Below, in pieces: positions 54,161 to 61,065 of a DNA stretch of 64,000 nt. The notes beneath the pieces are model-generated. The model was not told the DNA's origin. It searched no databases and worked only from the letters and a program-made list of their open reading frames with translations. The stretch lies in assembly GCA_049653005.1 (NCBI GenBank), contig JBASFL010000065.1, forward strand, positions 108,901 to 172,900, read 5' to 3'. Within the stretch, counting starts at the first letter, position 1; each line of letters starts with the position of its first letter. Made by a program: the position numbers and the translations under genes. Source of the stretch: UBA2334 sp049653005. GTDB lineage: Bacteria; Pseudomonadota; Gammaproteobacteria; Burkholderiales; Burkholderiaceae_C.

Positions 54161-55438
54161 TTACGCCCCCCGCATCAAATCCAACAGCGCCCGCGCCACC
54201 ACTTTGGTGGCCCGGCGCAAATCGGCCAGCTCCAGGTGCTCATCCGCCCGCTTGGCGTTTGATTCGCGCACGGTGCGAGGCCCGGCGCCGTAAATCACAC
54301 CGGGAATGCCGTGTTCGCCGTACAGGCGCACGTCGGTGTACAGCGGGGTGCCCACGGCGGGGATGGCTTCGCCGAACACCTGATGGCCGTGTTGCTGAAT
54401 GGCGGCCACCAGCGGGGCGTTGCCGGGCAGCGGCTTCATGGCGTGGGCCAGCAGCATGCGGCGCACGTCCACTTGCAGGGCCTTGCCGCCACGGGGTGGG
54501 TTGAAGCTGGCTGCTGCCGCTTCAATGGTCTCGCGCAGGTTGGCCTCCACCTGTGCCGGGTCTTCCTCGGGGATCATGCGGCGGTCGAGCTTCAGCACCA
54601 CTTTGCCGGGAATGACGTTGGTGTTGGTGCCGCCGTTGATGAGGCCGATGTTCAGGTAGGGGTGGGTGATGCCTTCCACGCCCGAGGTGACTTGCAGGTA
54701 GTCGCGGTTGAGCGCGTACAGCGCGTTCATGATGTGGGTGGCGCCCTGCAGCGCGTCGGTGCCGCTGTCGGGGATGGCGGCGTGGGCCATGTCGCCTTGC
54801 ACGGTCACTTCCAGTTGCAGGCAGCCGTTGTGGGCCACCACCACCTGGTAGCTGAAGCCGGCGGCAATCATGAGGTCGGGCTTGGTGTGGCCGTGCTTCA
54901 GCAGCCAGCCGGGGCCCACTTCGCCGCCAAATTCTTCGTCGTAGGTGAAGTGCAATTCCACGTTGCCCTTCAGGGGCAACCCCAAACTTTCAAGTGCACG
55001 CACCGCGAAGGTGAAGGTGGAAAAGTCGCACTTGCTCACCGCTGCGGCGCGGCCGTAGATGCGGCCAGTTTCGTTGCCGCCCACCACTTCACCGCCGTAG
55101 GGGGCGTGGGTCCAGCCTTCGCCGGGGGGCACCACGTCGCCGTGGGCGTTCAGTGCCACTGTTTTGCCACCCACGCCGTAGTGGCGGCGCACGATGAGGT
55201 TGGTGATGGCTTCCAGCCCGGCGGCCTGCACCTCTGCGGCGGGCACGGCGAATTTTTCTGCCGTCATGCCGAAGGCTTGCAGCAGCTCGGCGGTGCGCTC
55301 GGCGTGGGGGGCGTTGTTGCCGGGCGGGGTGTCGGTGGGCACCTGGATGAGCTGCTGCAAAAAGCCCACCTGTTCGTCAAAGTGGGCGTCTACCCAGGCG
55401 TCCAGGCGGTCAAATTCTGTGTGGGTTTGGGTGGTCAT
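54161..55438 (-). CDS. M20-family metallopeptidase/deacylase (ArgE/DapE type)
   Basis: A 425-residue zinc amidohydrolase. Metal and catalytic motifs are LNAHGDVVPPGEGW (first His and catalytic Asp), YDEEFGG (catalytic Glu and ligand) and RADEHLELADL near the end (last His). The lid/dimerisation domain lies in between (VQGDMAHAAIPDSGTDAL). It overlaps the uraD-allC fusion gene by 4 bp and so belongs to the purine operon. The substrate is unclear: an N-acyl or N-carbamoyl compound from ureide breakdown is possible, as is a dipeptide. It is not the allantoate enzyme, which is encoded by the next gene. Confidence 0.88.
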   Translation of the reverse strand: MTTQTHTEFDRLDAWVDAHFDEQVGFLQQLIQVPTDTPPGNNAPHAERTAELLQAFGMTAEKFAVPAAEVQAAGLEAITNLIVRRHYGVGGKTVALNAHGDVVPPGEGWTHAPYGGEVVGGNETGRIYGRAAAVSKCDFSTFTFAVRALESLGLPLKGNVELHFTYDEEFGGEVGPGWLLKHGHTKPDLMIAAGFSYQVVVAHNGCLQLEVTVQGDMAHAAIPDSGTDALQGATHIMNALYALNRDYLQVTSGVEGITHPYLNIGLINGGTNTNVIPGKVVLKLDRRMIPEEDPAQVEANLRETIEAAAASFNPPRGGKALQVDVRRMLLAHAMKPLPGNAPLVAAIQQHGHQVFGEAIPAVGTPLYTDVRLYGEHGIPGVIYGAGPRTVRESNAKRADEHLELADLRRATKVVARALLDLMRGA

Positions 55439-57216
55439 TGGGCGTCCTGGGCAAGTTGGGTCAACAGGTGGGTGAAGGCGTCCACGGCCAGTTGCATGTC
55501 GTCTGCCGTGGTGCTTTCAAGTGGGTTGTGGCTGATGCCGCTGTTTTCGCCGCGCACAAACAGCATGGCTTGGGGCATGACGTCGTGCAGCTTCATGGCG
55601 TCGTGCCCAGCGCCGCTGGGCATGTTGAACACAGGCAGGCCGGTGGCTTGCACGGCGGCGGTCCAGCGGGCTTGCAGGGCGGGGGCGCTGGGGGCGGCGC
55701 TGGCGCGTATGGTTTCTTCCAGCGTGAAACTCAGGCCACGGCAGGTGCAAATGGCTTGCAGTTTTTGTAGCACGTCACGCTCTACCGCATTGCGCTGGGC
55801 ATCGTTTGGGGCCCGAATGTCTAGGCTGAAACGGCAAGCGCCGGGCACCACGTTGATGCTGCCGTTGGGCACGTTCAGTTGGCCCATGGTGGCCACGCTG
55901 TCAGCGTCCTGCCCCGCGCGTTCTTCCAGGTACAGGGCCAGTTCGGCCACGGCGCAGGCCGCGTCTTTGCGGCGTGTCATGGGCGTGGTGCCGGCGTGGC
56001 TGGCCTGGCCGGTCACTTCGCCCAGGTAACGCACGCTGCCGTTGATGCTGGTGACCACGCCCAGGGGCAGGTTCAGTTCGTTCAGCACCGGGCCTTGTTC
56101 GATGTGCACTTCCACAAAGCCCAGGTAGCGGGCCGGGTCGCGGCAGATTTTGGCAATGTCGTCCACACACAGCCCGGCGTGTTGCATGGCTTGGCGCATG
56201 CTGATGCCGTCGGCGTCCAGTTGGTCCAGACAGGCCGGGTCAAAGCTGCCGGTGAGTGCGCGCGAGCCCAGGAAGGTGGCCTTGTAGCGTTGGCCTTCTT
56301 CTTCGGCAAACGCCACCACTTCAATGCCGAAGGGCAGGCGTTTGCCTTGGTTGTGCAGTTCGCGCACGCAGGCCATGGGCGCAAAAATGCCCAGCCGTCC
56401 GTCGTATTTGCCGCCGTTGCGCACGGTGTCGTAGTGCGACCCTGTGAGCAAGGTTTTGGCGGCCGGGTCGCTGCCCCGGTACACCCCAACCACGTTGCCC
56501 ACGGCGTCGATGTGCACGTCGTCAAACCCGCAGTCGTGCATCCAGTGGCTGAGCGCTTCAGCGCAGGCGCGGTGCGCGTCGGTCAGGTAAGTGACGGTGA
56601 GCTGGCCCAGCTCGGCGTAGCCGGGGTCGGTGTGGGTGCTGAGCTTTTCTTGCCAGTCCCACACGTCTTGGCCCAGGGTGGGCTCAAAACCAAACTTGTC
56701 GTTCAGCCGTATTTCGGCAATGCGGTGGATGTTGCGGATGCACTCTTGCAACTCAAAGTCGGGGTGGCCGTGCACGCGCCGCTGGAAGGTGGCAATGATT
56801 TGCTGCTTGGTCAGCCCCACCCCACGCGGGCCGCGCACCGCCAGGATGAAGGGCCAGCCGAACTTGGCGTTGTAGTCGGCATTCAGTTTCTGAATGAGAG
56901 CAAACTCTTCAGGCGTGCATTGCGTCAGGCCCGCTTTTTGTTGCTCATTGGTCGATTCGGCCGTCAGCGTGTTGCTGACCATGGCCTTGCCCGCCAGCTC
57001 GGGGTGGGCGCGGATGAGGGCTTTTTTGGCCTCGTCGCCCGCTTCGTCCAGCAGCACAGTCAGGGTGTGTTTCAGGTGCGCCAGCGACCGGAAGGGCCGG
57101 TGCGCCATGGCCTGGCCCGCAATCCACGGGGTGTGTTCGTACAGGCCGTCCAGCATTTTGGCGGCCACGTCGGGCGGGGACGCGTTCAGGCGGTCAAGGG
57201 TGATGGGGGTGGACAT
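55435..57216 (-). CDS. Fusion of OHCU decarboxylase (UraD) and allantoate amidohydrolase (AllC)
   Basis: A 593-residue two-domain enzyme of ureide catabolism. Residues 1-165 are a UraD domain (FRSLAHLKHTL, catalytic H71 in ALIRAHPELAGKA, LTAESTNEQQKAGL, FGWPFILAVRG). It decarboxylates OHCU to S-allantoin. Residues about 175-593 are an M20-type allantoate amidohydrolase (TGSHYDTVRNGGKYDGRLG, FAEEEGQRY, VEVHIEQGPVL, PSGAGHDAMKLHDV). The two activities are separated by the PuuE step, allantoin to allantoate. Single long frame without break. It is 19 bp after puuE and overlaps the M20 gene. Confidence 0.93.
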   Translation of the reverse strand: MSTPITLDRLNASPPDVAAKMLDGLYEHTPWIAGQAMAHRPFRSLAHLKHTLTVLLDEAGDEAKKALIRAHPELAGKAMVSNTLTAESTNEQQKAGLTQCTPEEFALIQKLNADYNAKFGWPFILAVRGPRGVGLTKQQIIATFQRRVHGHPDFELQECIRNIHRIAEIRLNDKFGFEPTLGQDVWDWQEKLSTHTDPGYAELGQLTVTYLTDAHRACAEALSHWMHDCGFDDVHIDAVGNVVGVYRGSDPAAKTLLTGSHYDTVRNGGKYDGRLGIFAPMACVRELHNQGKRLPFGIEVVAFAEEEGQRYKATFLGSRALTGSFDPACLDQLDADGISMRQAMQHAGLCVDDIAKICRDPARYLGFVEVHIEQGPVLNELNLPLGVVTSINGSVRYLGEVTGQASHAGTTPMTRRKDAACAVAELALYLEERAGQDADSVATMGQLNVPNGSINVVPGACRFSLDIRAPNDAQRNAVERDVLQKLQAICTCRGLSFTLEETIRASAAPSAPALQARWTAAVQATGLPVFNMPSGAGHDAMKLHDVMPQAMLFVRGENSGISHNPLESTTADDMQLAVDAFTHLLTQLAQDAQ

Positions 57217-57235
57217 GGTGGGGGTTCAACCTTGA

Positions 57236-58198
57236 TCAAGCGGTGTAGGGGTGGGTGGCTTGCCAGTGCCGGGCAATGTCAATGCGGCGCGCCACCCACA
57301 CGTGGCTGTGGGCCTGAATGTGGTCCAGAAAACGCTGCAGCGCGGTGATGCGCCCTGGCTTGCCCAACAGGCGGCAGTGCATGCCCACGCTCATCATCTT
57401 GGGGGCGTTGTCTCCGGCGGGGTCGCCTTCGGCGTACAGCACGTCGAACGTGTCTTTCAGGTACTGGAAAAACGGGTCGGCGTGGCTGTAGCCCTGGGGC
57501 AGGGCAAAGCGCATGTCGTTGCAGTCCAGCGTGTAGGGCACGATGAGCTGGGGCACCACGCTGCCGTCGGTTTTTTGCACCTTCATCCAGAAGGGCAGGT
57601 CGTCGCCGTAGTAGTCGCTGTCGTAGGCAAAGCCGCCGTGGTCGGCCACCAGGCGGTGGGTGTTGGGGCTGTCGCGCCCGGTGTACCAGCCCGCGCCGTG
57701 CAGTTGCTGGCCGTGGTCGCCGGTGACGCGCGCCATGATCTCCATGGCCCGCGCCAAGTGCTCGCGCTCTTCGGCTTCCGGGGTGTTTTGGTAGTGAATC
57801 CACTTCCAGCCGTGGCAGGCAATTTCGTGGCCCAGCTTCAAAAAGGCGGCGGTCACGTCGGGTGAGCGCTCCAGCGCGCTGGCCACGCCAAACACCGTCA
57901 GCGGCAGGCCACGCTTTTCGAACTCGCGCAGCAAGCGCCACACCCCTGCGCGCGAGCCGTATTCGTAAATGCCCTCCATGCTCATGTGCCGCTCGGGGTA
58001 GCTGGCCGGGTTGAACATTTCTGATAGAAACTGTTCTGAGCCCGCGTCGCCGTGCAGCACGCAGTTTTCGCCGCCTTCTTCGTAGTTCAGCACAAACTGC
58101 ACGGCCACTCGGGCACCGCCCGGCCATTGGGCGTGCGGGGGCTTGGCGCCGTAACCGGCCAGGTCGCGGGGGTAGGGCTGGGTGGTGTCGTAGGTCAT
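57236..58198 (-). CDS. puuE: Allantoinase PuuE (polysaccharide-deacetylase family)
   Basis: A 320-residue NodB-fold enzyme that opens the allantoin ring to allantoate without the usual dinuclear amidohydrolase. The pattern YPRDLAGYGAKPPHAQWPGG, FVLNYEEGGENCVLHGD and LGHEIACHGWKWIHYQ matches the Pseudomonas PuuE family. It starts in the ATGA overlap with the GntR gene stop and is followed by the uraD-allC fusion. Confidence 0.93.
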   Translation of the reverse strand: MTYDTTQPYPRDLAGYGAKPPHAQWPGGARVAVQFVLNYEEGGENCVLHGDAGSEQFLSEMFNPASYPERHMSMEGIYEYGSRAGVWRLLREFEKRGLPLTVFGVASALERSPDVTAAFLKLGHEIACHGWKWIHYQNTPEAEEREHLARAMEIMARVTGDHGQQLHGAGWYTGRDSPNTHRLVADHGGFAYDSDYYGDDLPFWMKVQKTDGSVVPQLIVPYTLDCNDMRFALPQGYSHADPFFQYLKDTFDVLYAEGDPAGDNAPKMMSVGMHCRLLGKPGRITALQRFLDHIQAHSHVWVARRIDIARHWQATHPYTA

Positions 58199-58935
58199 GA
58201 TGACAAAGCCATGGAAATGTCGTTGCTGGGCAGCTTGCGGTCGAACTGCAAGCCGTGCTCCACGTGTTGCAAGTGCTCGTTCATCAGGCGCACGGCCAGG
58301 GCCTCGTCTTTGGCGGCAATGGCTTTGATGATTTCCACGTGTTCTTCGCTGGAGTGTTCGGCCGCCGTGGTGCTTTGGTACATCAGCGTGATCAGGGCGC
58401 AGCGCGAAATCAGGTCGCCCAGCAACTGGGCCAACACGTCGTTGCCCATCAGCTCGGCCATGCGCACGTGAAAGTCGCCCAGCAGCTCGGTGCGGCCACT
58501 CACGTCCTGGCTGGCCACGGCCTGCTTTTCAGCGGCCACGTGGGCCTTGAGGGTTTTGATTTGGCCGGGCGTGACCTGCTGCACAAAAGCGCGGGTCATT
58601 TCGGCTTCCAGCATGCGGCGAACCGCAAACACCTGGCGCGCCTCGTCGGCAGACGGCGTGGCCACAAACGCGCCGCGCGCGGGCTCCATGCGGATGAGGT
58701 GGTTGCGCGTCATTTGAAACAGCGCCTGGCGCACCAGCGTGCGCGACACGCCAAAGTGGTCGGCCAGCTTTTGCTCGGCCAGCTTGGTGCCGGGGTGCAA
58801 GCGGTGCTCAACAATGGCGCGCGTCAGCGACTCGACGATGCGCGCCGTGGACGACGCGGTGGCGTCATCGCCCGCAGGCGGGCTGGCATCGGGGTTGCTT
58901 GGGGCTTGGGCGTCAGGCAAGGTGGGTGTGCTCAT
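58195..58935 (-). CDS. GntR-family regulator (FCD subgroup)
   Basis: A 246-residue transcription factor started at 58935 (MSTPTLPDAQAPSN); the frame extends upstream over uraH in antisense. The N-terminal winged helix reads TKLAEQKLADHFGVSRTLVR. The C-terminal FCD ligand-binding domain has the metal-type histidines in DFHVRMAELMGN and EHLQHVEHG. It is first in the leftward purine operon and divergent from uraH-xdhAB. The perfect palindrome at 58972-58987 is its probable operator; a ureide or urate intermediate is the probable ligand. Confidence 0.9.
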   Translation of the reverse strand: MSTPTLPDAQAPSNPDASPPAGDDATASSTARIVESLTRAIVEHRLHPGTKLAEQKLADHFGVSRTLVRQALFQMTRNHLIRMEPARGAFVATPSADEARQVFAVRRMLEAEMTRAFVQQVTPGQIKTLKAHVAAEKQAVASQDVSGRTELLGDFHVRMAELMGNDVLAQLLGDLISRCALITLMYQSTTAAEHSSEEHVEIIKAIAAKDEALAVRLMNEHLQHVEHGLQFDRKLPSNDISMALSS

Positions 58936-58971
58936 GGGGCCATCATACGCAGAAAAGTGCTCTGTCGTCAA

Positions 58972-58987
58972 AAAGTGTATACACTTT
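58972..58987. promoter_or_regulatory. Perfect 16-bp palindrome, probable GntR operator
   Basis: AAAGTGTATACACTTT, symmetric over all 16 bases, in the 108-bp gap between the divergent GntR and uraH genes. Its core TGTATACA is of the kind bound by FCD-type GntR repressors. It stands 37 bp upstream of the GntR start and 57 bp upstream of uraH, well placed to control both directions. Confidence 0.7.
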
Positions 58988-59043
58988 GTGGCATCAGCAA
59001 CGCCGGGGTCTCGGCCCAGGCAACACCCCTCAAGGAGTTTTCC

Positions 59044-59397
59044 ATGGGATTGAGCACTCACGTTTTGGACACCATGCACGGTTGCCCCGCAGCGGGCATG
59101 GGCGTGTCGTTTTACGCCACCAACGGCAGCGAGGCCGTGCTGCTGCAACGCTTCAACCTGAACCACGACGGCCGCAACCCCAACGGCCCCTTGCTGGACA
59201 ACAGCACCCTGAAAGTGGGCACCTACCGCCTGGTGTTTGACGTGAAGGGCTACTTTGCGGCCCGTCACGTGCTCCTACCCGAGCCCAGCTTTCTGGACCA
59301 AGTCAGCCTGGACTTTGGCGTGGCCGACACCACCCAGCACTACCACGTGCCGCTGCTGGTCAGCCCCTGGAGCTATTCCACCTACCGGGGGTCTTGA
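59044..59397 (+). CDS. uraH: 5-hydroxyisourate hydrolase
   Basis: Transthyretin-like enzyme that hydrolyses 5-hydroxyisourate to OHCU, the UraD substrate. It has 117 residues from the ATG at 59044, preceded by AAGGAG (59032-59037). Catalytic-site residues are H6 in LSTHVLDTMHG and the late HYHVPLL stretch. The diagnostic C-terminus YRGS is present. It is first in the rightward unit with xdhAB. Confidence 0.95.
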   Translation: MGLSTHVLDTMHGCPAAGMGVSFYATNGSEAVLLQRFNLNHDGRNPNGPLLDNSTLKVGTYRLVFDVKGYFAARHVLLPEPSFLDQVSLDFGVADTTQHYHVPLLVSPWSYSTYRGS

Positions 59398-59460
59398 CCC
59401 TTGCTGGGCCGCTGGGGCCATGCGCAGCGGGGCCATGCCTGCCCATCGGTATATGAAAAG

Positions 59461-59479
59461 CCGTATGCCGGTCATACGG
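59461..59479. promoter_or_regulatory. Inverted repeat upstream of xdhA
   Basis: CCGTATG-CCGGT-CATACGG, seven-base arms with a five-base centre, 58 bp before the xdhA ATG in the 140-bp gap after uraH. It has no T-run, so an operator is more likely than a terminator. It is unlike the palindrome at 58972, so a second regulator may act here. Confidence 0.45.
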
Positions 59480-59537
59480 TTTGGAAAATAAAATCACGTC
59501 CTCCCTCCCACGTTCGCCTTTCCCCCCACGCCCCACC

Positions 59538-61046
59538 ATGACCCAAGTCACCAACACCGTGCGCTTCGTGCTCGACGGCCAAATCGTCGAAGCCCAAGGC
59601 AAGCGCCGCACCACCACCGTTCTGGACTATTTGCGCGAAGAACTGCACCGCACCGGCACCAAAGAAGGCTGTGCCGAGGGCGATTGCGGTGCCTGCGTGG
59701 TGCTTGTGGGCGAGTTGAACGCGGCGGGCGACGGGGTGGACTACCTGCCGGTGAACGCCTGCATCCAGCTGCTGCCCAGCCTGGACGGCAAATCGGTCAA
59801 AACCATCGAGAGCCTGAAAAAGCCCGACGGCACGCTGCACCCTGTGCAAGACGCCATGGTGAAGTGCCACGGCAGCCAGTGCGGCTTTTGCACGCCCGGC
59901 ATCGTGATGAGCCTGGCGCATGTGGTGCAGGTGGTGCCCGGCCGTGGTGCTGCCTTGAGCCGTGGCGAAATCAGCGATGCCCTCAGCGGCAACCTGTGCC
60001 GTTGCACGGGCTACCAGCCCATCATCCAAGCCACGCAACAGGCGTGCAGCACCGCGCTGGCCACCGACCCCGCCAGCCTGAAAATTGACAGCAGTGCCGA
60101 TGTGCCGCTGCTGAAAGACATCAAACGCGCCACGCACCCCACCTACAGCCTGGACGGCGACATCGTGGTGCAACCCGTGGTGCGCACCAAAAAAGGCAGC
60201 GAGTTCGTCAGCCCCGCCACGCTGGCCGAGGTGGCCGACTATTTGGTGAAGAACCCCGGCACCACGCTGCTGGCAGGCAGTTCTGAAATTGGCTTGCAGG
60301 TCAACAAACAATTCGCCCGCCCTGGCCACATCTGCTACCTGGGCAACGTGGCCGAGCTGAAAGCCATTGCCGAAACCCCCAAGGCCTGGCGCATCGGTGC
60401 CATGGTGTCGCTGGAGCGCGTGTTGGATTTGGTGAAAGACACCCTGCCCGACTTTGCCGAGGTGCTGCGCCGCTTCGGCTCGCCGCCCATCCGCGCCACC
60501 GCCACGCTGGCCGGCAACATTGCCAACGGTTCGCCCATTGGCGACAGCATGCCTTGCCTGATGGCGCTGGGTGCCACGCTGGTGCTGCGCAAGGGCGACA
60601 AAACCCGCACCGTGGCGCTGGACCAGTTCTACACCGGCCAAAAGCAAACCGTGCTGCAGGCCGGTGAGTTCATCGAGGCCATCGAACTGCCCAAACTGGC
60701 CGCAGGCCAGACCTTCCGTGCCCACAAGGTGAGCAAGCGCTTCGAGCAAGACATTTCAGCCACCTGCTGCGCCCTGTCGTTCAGCCTGGTGGGCGGCAAG
60801 CTGAAAAACGTGAAACTGGCCTACAACGGCCTGGCCCCCTCGCCCTGCCGCGCCCCCAAGCTGGAAGCCGTGCTGGAAGGCAAAGCCCCCGCCGACGTGA
60901 CCGCCGACGCGCTGGACGCGGCAATAGCCGCCAGCTTCACCGCACGCGACGGCCTGCGCGCCACCTGGGCCTACCGCTCGCTGGTGGCCCGCAATCTGGT
61001 GCTGGAATTTGTCGAAGACGCCGCTGAACCCGTGGCCGCAGCCTGA
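59538..61046 (+). CDS. xdhA: Xanthine dehydrogenase small subunit
   Basis: A 502-residue subunit that carries the two [2Fe-2S] clusters and FAD of xanthine dehydrogenase. The first cluster is at TKEGCAEGDCGACVVLV and the second at GSQCGFCTPG and GNLCRCTGYQP. The FAD-binding domain starts near residue 210 (GTTLLAGSSEIGLQVN) and continues with SPPIRATATLAGNIANGSPIGD. I use the ATG at 59538; an upstream in-frame ATG at 59481 lies in the regulatory gap. No clear Shine-Dalgarno is present. xdhB follows after 19 bp. Confidence 0.95.
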   Translation: MTQVTNTVRFVLDGQIVEAQGKRRTTTVLDYLREELHRTGTKEGCAEGDCGACVVLVGELNAAGDGVDYLPVNACIQLLPSLDGKSVKTIESLKKPDGTLHPVQDAMVKCHGSQCGFCTPGIVMSLAHVVQVVPGRGAALSRGEISDALSGNLCRCTGYQPIIQATQQACSTALATDPASLKIDSSADVPLLKDIKRATHPTYSLDGDIVVQPVVRTKKGSEFVSPATLAEVADYLVKNPGTTLLAGSSEIGLQVNKQFARPGHICYLGNVAELKAIAETPKAWRIGAMVSLERVLDLVKDTLPDFAEVLRRFGSPPIRATATLAGNIANGSPIGDSMPCLMALGATLVLRKGDKTRTVALDQFYTGQKQTVLQAGEFIEAIELPKLAAGQTFRAHKVSKRFEQDISATCCALSFSLVGGKLKNVKLAYNGLAPSPCRAPKLEAVLEGKAPADVTADALDAAIAASFTARDGLRATWAYRSLVARNLVLEFVEDAAEPVAAA

Positions 61047-61065
61047 CCCACCTGGAGAAACCACC

